64,000 bases of DNA from Acidobacteriota bacterium. Its GTDB lineage: Bacteria > Pseudomonadota > Alphaproteobacteria > Caulobacterales > Hyphomonadaceae. Each line of letters begins with the position of its first letter. Position 1 is the stretch's first letter. This document shows, piece by piece, positions 23,152 through 31,530 of the stretch. A program made the translations under genes and the position numbers. The stretch spans positions 620,001 through 684,000 of the forward strand of contig JADJRB010000001.1 in NCBI GenBank assembly GCA_016712445.1, read 5' to 3'. Below the pieces are notes generated by a model. That model was not told the DNA's origin and ran no database searches. It saw nothing but the letters and a program-made list of their open reading frames with translations.

Positions 23152-24134
23152 TCCGGCTCGATCAGCCGGAAGGTCGATGACCGCGCCCTGATACGCACCG
23201 ACATGCCGCCCTCGTGGAATACCCGGTCGACCGACACTTCCGGCATGAGGTCGAGCATCTGCGAGCCGAAACCCCGGCGCTGCGGCTCGCCGGTGTGCTT
23301 GCGGCCGGTTTCGACCCAGTCCGCCGTCAGGGTCTCGCCCTCCAGCGTCCAGCTGACGCGCAAGGACCCTCCGGGCACGGAGAAACAGCCATGGCGTACA
23401 GCGTTCTTGACCAGCTCGTGCGCCAGCATGGCGCCCCAGCGGCCGGATCGCATGGTCAGCATCAGGTCTGGCCCAGTGACCTGCACCCGCGGATCGCCGG
23501 GCGCCACCGCCTGCGCCAGCTCCGCTTCGATCACGGCGCGCAGGGGCAGGCCCTGCCAGTCATGGTCGGCGATCATCGCAAGGTTGCGGCCCATCGCGTC
23601 CAGCCGGTCTGTGAAGGATTCGACGAACGCCTCGACGCTTGGCGTATTCTGCCCGATGATCATCGCCAGCGAACCGGCCATCGCCAGTGTGTTGCGCACG
23701 CGGTGTTCGAGCTCCGAGGCGATCACGTCGCGCTGTTGGCGAAGCAGCGTCTGCTCCGTCACGTCCTCGCCCGACTGCACGATATGCGTGACACTTCCGT
23801 CCGGCGCGAACAGCGGCTGCATGGTGGAGCGCCAATAGCGCTCCTGCGGCGCCCCGTCAGGGCCCGGCAAGTGGTAGGGCAACTCGGCATAGCCCCCGCT
23901 CTGGCCGTCCAGCGCGGCCATCATGCGCGCCCGCATCATCGACATCCGCTCTTCCGACTCGGGAAACACGTCGCCCACAAACCGGCCGGCAAGCTCCTCC
24001 CAGGCTCGATGCACGCTCTTCAGGAACGCCGCGTTCGAATACGCAAATCGCAGCTCGCGGTCATACACGACAACCGGCATCGGCACGGCGCCAAGAATGC
24101 CGGCGAAATCGCTGAACTCGGCAGGCTGTTGCAA
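23124..24134 (-). CDS. HWE-family sensor histidine kinase with PAS domain
   Basis: The 336-residue cytoplasmic kinase has a PAS domain (about residues 10-130; VPMPVVVYDRELRFAYSNAA, then GEDVTEQ) and an HWE/HisKA_2 transmitter with phospho-acceptor His144 in ASELEHRVRNTLAMAGSLA, the N-box LAHELVKNAVRHG and the WVETG motif. No membrane segment is seen. TTG at 24134 is chosen because AAGGAG lies exactly 8 bases upstream; the frame is open back to another TTG at 24260, but that would add 42 low-complexity residues with no ribosome site. Kinases of this class often phosphorylate PhyR, and its partner is very likely the convergent gene. Confidence 0.85.
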   Translation of the reverse strand: MQQPAEFSDFAGILGAVPMPVVVYDRELRFAYSNAAFLKSVHRAWEELAGRFVGDVFPESEERMSMMRARMMAALDGQSGGYAELPYHLPGPDGAPQERYWRSTMQPLFAPDGSVTHIVQSGEDVTEQTLLRQQRDVIASELEHRVRNTLAMAGSLAMIIGQNTPSVEAFVESFTDRLDAMGRNLAMIADHDWQGLPLRAVIEAELAQAVAPGDPRVQVTGPDLMLTMRSGRWGAMLAHELVKNAVRHGCFSVPGGSLRVSWTLEGETLTADWVETGRKHTGEPQRRGFGSQMLDLMPEVSVDRVFHEGGMSVRIRARSSTFRLIEPDQRPPETLK

Positions 24135-24301
24135 GCAGATCGCTCCTTCTCCGGCCGCCAGATTGCCCCCATTCGGCGCGCGCGCAAAGCGGGGAGCGCC
24201 AGCCCTGACCGGCAGAATTATTTCCTCCCGCCCCTTCCCGAAACCGGGAGGATAGGCCAAATCCCTCGCCCGGGGGCAGGTGCCCCGGGAAACCCTTTCA
24301 G

Positions 24302-25261
24302 ATGACTCTCCTTATCCTGGTCGCCGGCCTTGTGCTCCTCGTCGCCGGCGGTGAACTTCTCGTGCGCGGCGCCGTCCAGCTGGCGCAGAAGTTCCGCATC
24401 TCGCCCCTGCTGATCGGCCTGACCCTGGTCGGTTTCGGCACGTCGACGCCCGAACTCGTCACCAGCCTGCAGGCCGCCTTCTCAGGCTCGCCCGGCATTG
24501 CCGTCGGCAACGTGGTCGGCTCCAACATCGCCAATATCCTGCTGATCCTCGGCGTCGCTGCCCTGATCTACCCGATTGCGATTGCGCGTGAGACCTTCAA
24601 GCGCGATGGCATCGTGCTGGCGATCGCCACCGCAATGTGCCTTGGCGCTGTCCTGTTCGGCCAGCTTTCGGTCTGGCTGGGCGGCGTTTTCGTGGCCTCG
24701 CTCGCGAGCTACATCTGGTTCGCCTTCCGGCAGGAGCGCCGCGCCAATGCCGCCTCCGACGCCGCCGCCGGCTTGCAGGCCGAAGCCCCGAAGCCGTCCG
24801 CCGGACTGATCGCGCTGGACGTCGCTTTCGTCATCGGCGGCCTCGGGCTCACGATCCTCGGCGCCCGCTTCCTGGTCTCCAGCGCCATCGACATCGCGCG
24901 CATGTTCCATGTCTCGGAAACGATCATCGGCCTCACCATCGTGGCGGTCGGCACGTCGCTGCCTGAACTCGTCACCTCGGTGATGGCCGCCTTGCGCAAG
25001 CATGGCGACATCGCCTTCGGCAACATCGTCGGCTCCAACATCTACAACATCTTCGGCATCCTCGGCGTCACTGCCATGGTCAAGCCGATCGCGGTGCCGC
25101 CGCAGATCGCTGCGTTCGACATTTGGGTGATGATTGCCGCCACCGCGCTGCTCTTTGCCGCCGCCCTGTCGCGCTGGAAAGTCACGCGGCTGGAGGGCGG
25201 CGTGATGCTGGCAGCCTATACGGCCTACTGCACCTGGCTGGGGCTCAACGCCGCCGTCTGA
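24302..25261 (+). CDS. Calcium/sodium antiporter family protein (CaCA superfamily)
   Basis: The 319-residue inner membrane protein has about ten hydrophobic helices and the two inverted alpha-repeats of the cation/Ca exchanger superfamily: GFGTSTPELVTSLQAA with GNVVGSNIANI, and VGTSLPELVTSVMAA with GNIVGSNIYNI. The acidic residues in the TPELV/LPELV motifs bind the cation. A hydrophilic loop of about 25 residues separates the halves. It resembles YrbG-type proteins; the transported ion is inferred as Ca2+/Na+ by family only. Confidence 0.92.
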   Translation: MTLLILVAGLVLLVAGGELLVRGAVQLAQKFRISPLLIGLTLVGFGTSTPELVTSLQAAFSGSPGIAVGNVVGSNIANILLILGVAALIYPIAIARETFKRDGIVLAIATAMCLGAVLFGQLSVWLGGVFVASLASYIWFAFRQERRANAASDAAAGLQAEAPKPSAGLIALDVAFVIGGLGLTILGARFLVSSAIDIARMFHVSETIIGLTIVAVGTSLPELVTSVMAALRKHGDIAFGNIVGSNIYNIFGILGVTAMVKPIAVPPQIAAFDIWVMIAATALLFAAALSRWKVTRLEGGVMLAAYTAYCTWLGLNAAV

Positions 25262-25282
25262 TCCGCGCGGCCGCAGCATCCG

Positions 25283-26512
25283 TCAGTGGACGGAGCGCTG
25301 CTGGCGGTCTGCCTTCGAGGCGAGTGTGAAGCGGGACTCCGGCGCGCCGTTTCCGGTCACCAGCGCCGCCGCCCGCCGCCCGACGGCCGGGCCATGTTTG
25401 AACCCGTGGCCCGATCCCATGCCGACCAGGACGGCGTTTTTCCACGCCGGATGCCGGTCGATCAGGAAGTCGCCGGTGGCACTGTTCTCGTACTGGCAGA
25501 CCCGCGATTCCGACAAAGGCGCCGATGCCAGCGCCGGGAACCGGTGGGCCATGAACGCCCGCACGCCGGCGAGGCCTTCAGGTGTAACCAGGCGGTCATT
25601 CGCGTCGAAATCAACGAGCGGACCGTGGTCGTCATTGGCGATCTTGAAGCCCCGCCCTTCCAGGTCCGGGAAGCCGTAATGCACGGCCTCCTGCGTGAAG
25701 TCCGTCCAGCCCGGCATCGTGGCAGGGCCGAACCGCGTGGCGCCTTCAGGCGGACCAAAGAAGAAGATCTCCTGCCGCGTCGCAAACAGCTTCTCGGCCA
25801 GCAAGCCCGGAAACAGCTTCGCGAGCCACGGCCCGCATGCAAACACGTAAGCCGTCCCTTCCAGCGTATCGCCTTGCGGCGTGCGCAGCGCTTCCCCCGG
25901 TTGAGGCGGCAGGATAGCCGTCTGCGCATAGGCGCCGCCTTGCGCGAGGAACGCCTGCACGAGTGTCATGACGCTGCGCCGTGCCATCAGGACGCCAAAG
26001 TCCGGCTCGAACTGGCCGAACGACACATCGCCGGCATTCACCTGCGGGAACCGCGCGGCGACCTGCGCGGGCGTCAGCCGCTCGAGCGGAATGCCGAGAT
26101 CCTTCAGCACCGCCTCACCCCCGGTCGCGTGGCTTGTGTACGGATTGTCGTCACGGAACAGGTTCAGCACGCCGGTCGGATGAAACAGCGGCAGGTCGGC
26201 GTCCTGCGACAACCGCTTCCAGTCCTCCAGCGATTCCCGCGACATCCGGCTATAGATCGCATCGCTGCCATATCCGGCCCGCGTCAACCGGGATTCGCCG
26301 CCTGAACTCGCCCGTGCATGGGCCGGCCCCCACGCATCCACCAGCAAGACTTTCTGCCCGGCCGCCTGAAGGGCGGTGGCCGTCCAGGCTCCGAACACGC
26401 CGGCTCCCACGACGATTGCGTCCCAGCCCCGGGTCGATGGCAAGTGCGCACACCCGGCCAGCAACGGCGCCGCCGCCATGGCGCCCAGCGCCGTCCGCCG
26501 CGTAATGGCCAT
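25283..26512 (-). CDS. FAD-dependent amine oxidoreductase (DAO family), exported or lipid-anchored
   Basis: The 409-residue DAO-family flavoprotein has a Rossmann dinucleotide site IVVGAGVFGAWTATALQAAG near residue 35 and the sarcosine oxidase-like SSGGESRLTRAGYG and GSGHGFKHGPAVG blocks. It resembles N-methyltryptophan or sarcosine oxidases, which oxidise secondary amines. Unusually the N-terminus, MAITRRTALGAMAAAPLLAGC, contains a twin-arginine-like RRT and a lipobox, pointing to Tat export and lipidation of a folded flavoprotein. ATG 26512 is supported by GGGAGGA about 9 bases upstream. The substrate is unknown. Confidence 0.85.
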   Translation of the reverse strand: MAITRRTALGAMAAAPLLAGCAHLPSTRGWDAIVVGAGVFGAWTATALQAAGQKVLLVDAWGPAHARASSGGESRLTRAGYGSDAIYSRMSRESLEDWKRLSQDADLPLFHPTGVLNLFRDDNPYTSHATGGEAVLKDLGIPLERLTPAQVAARFPQVNAGDVSFGQFEPDFGVLMARRSVMTLVQAFLAQGGAYAQTAILPPQPGEALRTPQGDTLEGTAYVFACGPWLAKLFPGLLAEKLFATRQEIFFFGPPEGATRFGPATMPGWTDFTQEAVHYGFPDLEGRGFKIANDDHGPLVDFDANDRLVTPEGLAGVRAFMAHRFPALASAPLSESRVCQYENSATGDFLIDRHPAWKNAVLVGMGSGHGFKHGPAVGRRAAALVTGNGAPESRFTLASKADRQQRSVH

Positions 26513-26612
26513 CCGCCCATCCTCCCTGTTTCCAGCGAAGATGACAGCCTGTCTCCGGCCCCGCAAGACCGCGCTTGACGCTGACGATTTCCCCGGCAAT
26601 GGCTGCGCTCGC

Positions 26613-27524
26613 ATGCGCCTGCCCCATCCCATCCTGCTTGTCTGTTTCGGCGTCATCTTCGGATGCAGCGTCGACGCCGTGATGAAACACGTCATGCTCG
26701 GCGGCACGAGCGTGCTGACGGCGACCACCTGGCGCTACATGCTCGGCTCCGTGATCATGCTCGCGATGTTCGCCGCCAGCCGCCGCAAGCTGCCGGGACT
26801 GCCCGCCATCCGGTTCCACGCCCTGCGCTCGCTGGCGCAGGTCATCTCTGCCTTCACCTTCTTCTATGCCCTGACCCAGATTGCGCTGGCCGAGGCCGTG
26901 GTGATGGGCTTCACCGCCGCCCTGATGATCGCCCCGATCGCCCGCGTGATCCTTGGCGAGAAGATGAGCCCGGTCACCATCGGCGCTTCCCTCGTCGGCT
27001 TCGCCGGCGCGGCGCTTGCCGCCACCGCCCACACCGAAGGCGGCCCGCCCGATGGCAACCGCCTCTACGGCACCGGCGCCATCCTCCTGTCGGCCGTACT
27101 CTATGCGCTCAATATCGTCCTCCTCCGCCTGCGGACGAAAGAGGAAGACAGCCTGACGCTGGTGACGTTCATGAACGTGTTCCCGGCCCTGTTCCTGCTG
27201 CCCTTCATGCTGCTGTTCAGCAAATGGACGCCGGAGGCGCATTCCTGGGGCGCCATGACCGGGGTCGCCTTCCTCGGCATCGGCATCTGGTGGCTGATGA
27301 CCCTCGCCTATGCCAAGGCCAAGGCGCAGACCCTGGCACCGTTCGAATATACCGGCCTCATCTGGTCGGCCCTGCTCGGCTACGCCTTCTTCCAGGAAGT
27401 GCCCGGCTGGCGCGTCTATGCCGGCGCCGCCATCATTATCGGCGCTTGCCTCGTAGTTGCCTTCGACACCCATTTCGCTGCGCGCCGCGAAGCGAAGATG
27501 CCGGCTAGCGACATCCTGACCTGA
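26613..27524 (+). CDS. DMT-superfamily transporter (EamA)
   Basis: The 303-residue protein has ten predicted helices in two EamA repeats (first around residues 5-140, with the RSLAQVISAFTFFYALTQIALAEA signature segment; second 150-290). Such transporters export metabolites or amino acids across the inner membrane; the substrate is unknown. ATG at 26613 precedes MRLPHPILLVCF, the usual start; no strong ribosome site is visible. The 5' region is divergent from the oxidoreductase gene. Confidence 0.88.
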   Translation: MRLPHPILLVCFGVIFGCSVDAVMKHVMLGGTSVLTATTWRYMLGSVIMLAMFAASRRKLPGLPAIRFHALRSLAQVISAFTFFYALTQIALAEAVVMGFTAALMIAPIARVILGEKMSPVTIGASLVGFAGAALAATAHTEGGPPDGNRLYGTGAILLSAVLYALNIVLLRLRTKEEDSLTLVTFMNVFPALFLLPFMLLFSKWTPEAHSWGAMTGVAFLGIGIWWLMTLAYAKAKAQTLAPFEYTGLIWSALLGYAFFQEVPGWRVYAGAAIIIGACLVVAFDTHFAARREAKMPASDILT

Positions 27525-27527
27525 TCG

Positions 27528-28052
27528 TCAGGCCCGGCCGGTCTCGATCAGGTTGTTTAGCCGCGCAAACTCCTCTGCCTGCTGCGCCTGCAGCCGGTCG
27601 ATCTTCTCGTGCAACGCGAGGATTTCCAGCTCCGCCTTGAGGTTCACCTCGTAGTCGGTGTTCGCCACCAGCCGGTCCTTTGCGGCCTGCCGGTTCTGGC
27701 TCATCATGATGATCGGTGCCTGCAGCGCCGCCAGCATCGACAGCACAAGATTGAGGAAAATGAACGGGTACGGATCAAACCGGTCACCGCCCCCCAGCAG
27801 CAGGGCGTTGGTCACGATCCAGACAAGCAGGAACAGCAGGAAACCGATGATGAACGGCCACGATCCACCCACCTGCGCGATCGTGTCGGCCAGCCGGTCA
27901 CCCCGCGAAGCAGCCGCGTCGATCTTGGCATTGGCGTCGGGCACCAGCGGCCGGCGCGACCTGAACGCCGCCACCGCGCGCTCGGATTTTTCCTTGCCGC
28001 CCGGCCCATGCAGCGCCGCGTTCACAAGGCTGACAACCGTCTCAATGATCAT
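27528..28052 (-). CDS. DUF1003 membrane protein
   Basis: The 174-residue protein has two adjacent transmembrane helices at about 64-85 and 93-115 with the DUF1003 signature: GGSWPFIIGF, then DPYPFIFLNLVLSMLAALQA and PIIMMSQNRQAAKDR. It ends in a coiled-coil-like stretch (LEILALHEKIDRLQAQQAEE). The function is unknown. It converges with the DMT gene, with three bases between the stops. Confidence 0.92.
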   Translation of the reverse strand: MIIETVVSLVNAALHGPGGKEKSERAVAAFRSRRPLVPDANAKIDAAASRGDRLADTIAQVGGSWPFIIGFLLFLLVWIVTNALLLGGGDRFDPYPFIFLNLVLSMLAALQAPIIMMSQNRQAAKDRLVANTDYEVNLKAELEILALHEKIDRLQAQQAEEFARLNNLIETGRA

Positions 28053-28119
28053 GCAAACTCCCTGAAACTGCAGGGAGCCAGTCTTTACGCTGTCTGCGCG
28101 CCGGCCAACAGGGGCCTGC

Positions 28120-29004
28120 TTACAGCGCCAGTTCGAGCTTGCCGTTGCACAGCGCCGAATAGTCGTTCACCAGCGCCTCGGAAATTGCGCCCGGCTTGTA
28201 GCGGTGCTCGCCGATCTCCGCCACCGGCGTCAGCTCCGCCGCCGAACCGGTGATGAAACACTCGCTGAATGTCGACAGCTCGTTCGGGAAGATCGCCCGT
28301 TCCACCACTTCGATCTTGCGCGCCTTGGCGAGGGCAATCGTCGTCTGACGGGTCAGGCCGTTCAGGAAGCAGTCCGGCGTCGGCGTATGCAGCACGCCGT
28401 CGCGCACGAAGAAGATGTTCGCTCCCGTCGCCTCGGCAATCTGCCCGCGATAGTCGAGCATCAGGGCGTCCTGGTAGCCCGCCTTCTCGGCGGCATGCTT
28501 CGACAGCGTGCAGATCATGTAGAGGCCCGCCGCCTTGGCTTCGCAGGGCGCCGTGTCCGGCGCCGGCCGGCGCCACTGGGCGTGGGTCAGGCGGATGCCT
28601 TTCATCTTGTCAGCGAAATAATCGCCCCAGTTCCAGACGGCCACCGCGAGGTGGATGGTGTTGTTCTGGGCCGAGACGCCCATCATCTCGGAGCCGCGCC
28701 AGGCCACCGCGCGCACATAGGCGCTCTCGAGGCCGGATTTCGCCAGCGCTTCGGTCTTGGCCTTCTCGACCTGGTCGACGCTGAACGGGATGTCGAACCC
28801 CATGATCCCGGCCGAGCGGTGCAGGCGCTTCGAATGGTCGAGCGACCGGAAGATCTTGCCGCCATAGGCCCGCTCACCCTCGAACACCGAGGAGGCGTAG
28901 TGGAGCGCGTGCGTCAGCACGTGTACCTTGGCATCGCGCCACGGCACGAAAGCGCCGTCCATCCAGATGTATCCGTCGCGGTCATCATAGGGGGCAGCAG
29001 CCAT
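28120..29004 (-). CDS. ilvE: Branched-chain amino acid aminotransferase
   Basis: The 294-residue fold-type IV PLP enzyme interconverts Leu, Ile and Val with their 2-keto acids. Landmarks are GYIWMDGAFVPWRDAKVHVLTHALHYASSVFEG at the start (given here only in outline), GLYMICTLSKHAAEKAGY with the PLP lysine, EATGANIFFVRDG and ITGSAAELTPVAEIG. ATG at 29004 is preferred since GCGAGGAG is placed 8 bases upstream; further in-frame Mets upstream reach into the divergent MarR gene. The divergent pairing with a MarR/two-component operon is noted below. Confidence 0.93.
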   Translation of the reverse strand: MAAAPYDDRDGYIWMDGAFVPWRDAKVHVLTHALHYASSVFEGERAYGGKIFRSLDHSKRLHRSAGIMGFDIPFSVDQVEKAKTEALAKSGLESAYVRAVAWRGSEMMGVSAQNNTIHLAVAVWNWGDYFADKMKGIRLTHAQWRRPAPDTAPCEAKAAGLYMICTLSKHAAEKAGYQDALMLDYRGQIAEATGANIFFVRDGVLHTPTPDCFLNGLTRQTTIALAKARKIEVVERAIFPNELSTFSECFITGSAAELTPVAEIGEHRYKPGAISEALVNDYSALCNGKLELAL

Positions 29005-29055
29005 TGGAACGCTCCTCGCTTGAACTTTCTGCGTATTCAGGCTCATTTCCGACTT

Positions 29056-29520
29056 ATGCCCGCGCACGTCAACCTGAACCGACCTTTTGACCCCCGGCTG
29101 TTCCTGACAGACCAGGAGCTGGACCGCAGTGCCGGCCTCCTGATTTCAGGCGCATCCACGCTCGCCCGGGCCGCCGAACAGGCCCGGAAGAAGGCGGGTT
29201 TGAGCAAGCCAGAGCTGCAAATTCTCATGGCCGTACGCTACCAGCCGGGCCAGACCGTCAGCGAGCTGCGCAGCCTGCTCGGCATGACCGTGCCCACTTT
29301 TGCCCGCCTGATCGGCCGTCTCGACGAACGGGGCCTGATCGAGCGCGCCCGCCAGGCCGGCGATGCCCGCCGCCGCAAGCTGACGCTGTCGGATGCCGGC
29401 GTCACGCTCACCACGCCGCTGGCCATCGAAGTGCGCGAACGCCTGCGCCTCGCCTTTCGCGCCAGCGGTCCGGAAGCCGTCGCCGGTGCCCGCTCCCTGC
29501 TCGAAGCGCTGGTCCGGTAG
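29056..29520 (+). CDS. MarR-family transcriptional regulator (PetP-like)
   Basis: The 154-residue protein has a MarR-type winged helix: LSKPELQILMAVRYQPGQTV, SELRSLLGMTVPTFARLIGR and the wing ERARQAGDARRRKLTLSDAG. It is the first gene of a three-gene operon with an OmpR-type response regulator and a histidine kinase. In Rhodobacter a MarR-like PetP is encoded next to the response regulator PetR, and the arrangement here is similar. It is divergent from ilvE, with 51 bp between start codons. Confidence 0.87.
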   Translation: MPAHVNLNRPFDPRLFLTDQELDRSAGLLISGASTLARAAEQARKKAGLSKPELQILMAVRYQPGQTVSELRSLLGMTVPTFARLIGRLDERGLIERARQAGDARRRKLTLSDAGVTLTTPLAIEVRERLRLAFRASGPEAVAGARSLLEALVR

Positions 29521-29526
29521 CGCCGC

Positions 29527-30210
29527 ATGAAGGAACCCGCCCATATCCTGATCGTCGATGATGACGACCGTATCCGCGACCTGACGAAGCGCTTCCTCAC
29601 ACTGAAGGGCTTTCGTGTGAGTGCCTCTCCGGATGCCGCCGGCGCTCGCCGCCTGATGGAAAACTTCGCCTTTGACCTCGCCATCCTCGACATCATGATG
29701 CCCGGCGAAGACGGCCTGTCGCTCCTGTCGTCCATCCGCAAGGGGCCGGCGCGCGAGACGCCGGTGATGCTGCTCACGGCCCGCGGCCAGACGAGCGACC
29801 GGATCGAGGGCCTGCGCTCCGGCGCTGACGACTACCTCTCGAAGCCGTTCGAGCCGGAGGAACTTGTCCTGCGCTGCGAGGCAATCCTGCGCCGGTCGCA
29901 GAAATCCGCGCCGCCGCCGGACGAGATCGAGATGTCCGGCCTCGTGTTCAATGCGGCGCGCGGCGAGCTGAAATCCGGCGACGAGCGTATCCGGCTCACG
30001 GACGCTGAGCTGCAGCTGCTCACCGTGCTGGCCCGCAACGCCGGCGATCCGGTCAGCCGTGAAGATCTCGCCGTACTGACATCGGCCGGCCTTGAACGCT
30101 CCGTGGACGTACAGGTCACGCGCCTTCGCCGCAAGATCGAGCCGAACCCGAAAGAGCCTGTCCACATCCAGACCGTGCGCGGCATCGGTTACCGCCTCAT
30201 GCCCGACTAG
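29527..30210 (+). CDS. OmpR-family response regulator (PetR-like)
   Basis: The 227-residue regulator has a receiver domain (1-120; acidic pocket VDDDDR, phosphoacceptor Asp55 in ILDIMMPGEDG, Lys near SKPFEPEE) and a C-terminal winged-helix DNA-binding domain (about 130-225, ending RRKIEPNPKEPVHIQTVRG and YRLMPD). It starts 6 bases after the MarR stop, and its own stop is immediately followed by the kinase start. It presumably transmits the signal of that kinase to envelope or respiratory genes; targets are unknown. Confidence 0.94.
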   Translation: MKEPAHILIVDDDDRIRDLTKRFLTLKGFRVSASPDAAGARRLMENFAFDLAILDIMMPGEDGLSLLSSIRKGPARETPVMLLTARGQTSDRIEGLRSGADDYLSKPFEPEELVLRCEAILRRSQKSAPPPDEIEMSGLVFNAARGELKSGDERIRLTDAELQLLTVLARNAGDPVSREDLAVLTSAGLERSVDVQVTRLRRKIEPNPKEPVHIQTVRGIGYRLMPD

Positions 30211-31521
30211 ATGGCCAGCCCCCGACTCCGCGATTTCACGCCGCGCGGGCTCTATGCCCGCAGCCTGCTGCTGCTTCTGGTGCCGGTATTGCTGATCCTC
30301 AGCCTGATGACTTGGTACTATTATTCCAGCCAGGTCGCGGAAGTGAACCGCAAGCTCGCGCAGGCCATCGCGCGCGATGCCAGCCTGATCCGCGCCGCCT
30401 GCTACAATGCAAGTTATACCGAGAGCGACCACACCCGGATCCAGTTCCAGATCGAGACCTATTTCACCTGCGCCCTGCCGGCGCAGGCGCTCAACGAGAA
30501 TGCCCTCAAGAAGGACTTTCCGTATGATGACGTGCTGAAGTCCGAACTGGCCGGACGTCTCGGCGCGCCGACCTTCGTCGGACTCGCGCGCGGCGACTCG
30601 CGCGTGCATATCCGCTTCCCCACCCCGCAAGGCACCGGCGAGATCATCATCGACCGCAAGCGCGCCTTCATGATCAACTCGCACATCTTCATCGTCTGGG
30701 TCATCGCCTTCTCGCTGCTGATGGTGCTCCTCGCCATCGGCTTCCTGAACCAGCAGGTCCGCTCCATCCTGCGCCTGTCGGAAGCCGCCCGCGCCTTCGG
30801 CCGGGGACGCGACCTCGAAGGCTTCCGCCCCTCCGGCGCCACGGAAGTGCGCGACGCGGCGCGCGCCCTCATTGACATGAAGGAACGCCTCACCGCCTTC
30901 GCCGAGCAGCGCACCGCCATGCTCGCCGGCGTCAGCCACGACCTGCGCACGCCGCTGACCCGGCTGAAACTTGCCCTCGCCATGATGGAGCCGACCGAAG
31001 ATATCCGCGCGGCAAAGTCAGACCTCGACGACATGTCGATGATGCTCGACGAATACCTTGCCTTTGCCCGCGGCGAGGAAGGCGACGCCGCCCAGCCGTT
31101 CGATCTCGGCCAGACCACGCGCGAGATCGCCGCCGGCTTCGGCGCCCATATCCCCGTAATCGGCCCGTCGCGCGTGATGGTCGTCGGCCGCCCGCTCGCA
31201 CTGAAACGCGCCATCACAAACCTCGTCTCGAACGCCGTGAAATATGCGCCCACGGCACGCATCAGCCTCGTCGACGGACCGCACTGGGCCGAAGTCGTCG
31301 TCGACGATGATGGCCCCGGCATCCCGCAGGACCGGCACGAGGAAGCCTTCCGCCCCTTCTCGCGCCTCGACGACGCGCGCAGCCAGAACGAGTCCGGTTC
31401 CGGCCTTGGCCTGACGCTTGCACGCGACACCGCGCGCGCGCATGGCGGCGACGTGCGCCTCATGTCGAGCCCGATGGGCGGCCTGCGCGCGGTCTTGCGT
31501 GTGCCGACCGAGCCGCGCTAG
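30211..31521 (+). CDS. Sensor histidine kinase of the EnvZ/OmpR type
   Basis: The 436-residue inner membrane kinase has helix 1 at about 15-35 (LLLLLVPVLLILSLMTWYYY), a periplasmic sensor region to about 150, helix 2 at about 155-178, a HAMP region, the HisKA box with His243 (GVSHDLRTPLTR) and the ATPase domain with N-box ITNLVSNAVKYAP, DDDGPGIP and GSGLGLTLARD. The ATG follows the regulator stop with no gap (TAGATG), so translation is coupled. Its periplasmic part has two cysteines (CYNAS and TCALPAQ), which might sense redox state. Confidence 0.94.
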   Translation: MASPRLRDFTPRGLYARSLLLLLVPVLLILSLMTWYYYSSQVAEVNRKLAQAIARDASLIRAACYNASYTESDHTRIQFQIETYFTCALPAQALNENALKKDFPYDDVLKSELAGRLGAPTFVGLARGDSRVHIRFPTPQGTGEIIIDRKRAFMINSHIFIVWVIAFSLLMVLLAIGFLNQQVRSILRLSEAARAFGRGRDLEGFRPSGATEVRDAARALIDMKERLTAFAEQRTAMLAGVSHDLRTPLTRLKLALAMMEPTEDIRAAKSDLDDMSMMLDEYLAFARGEEGDAAQPFDLGQTTREIAAGFGAHIPVIGPSRVMVVGRPLALKRAITNLVSNAVKYAPTARISLVDGPHWAEVVVDDDGPGIPQDRHEEAFRPFSRLDDARSQNESGSGLGLTLARDTARAHGGDVRLMSSPMGGLRAVLRVPTEPR

Positions 31522-31530
31522 GACCCCGCA

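Noticed and set aside
24135..24260. TTG at 24260 as the start of the HWE kinase
   Set aside because: It adds 42 low-complexity residues and lacks a ribosome site, whereas TTG 24134 has AAGGAG at 8-base spacing.
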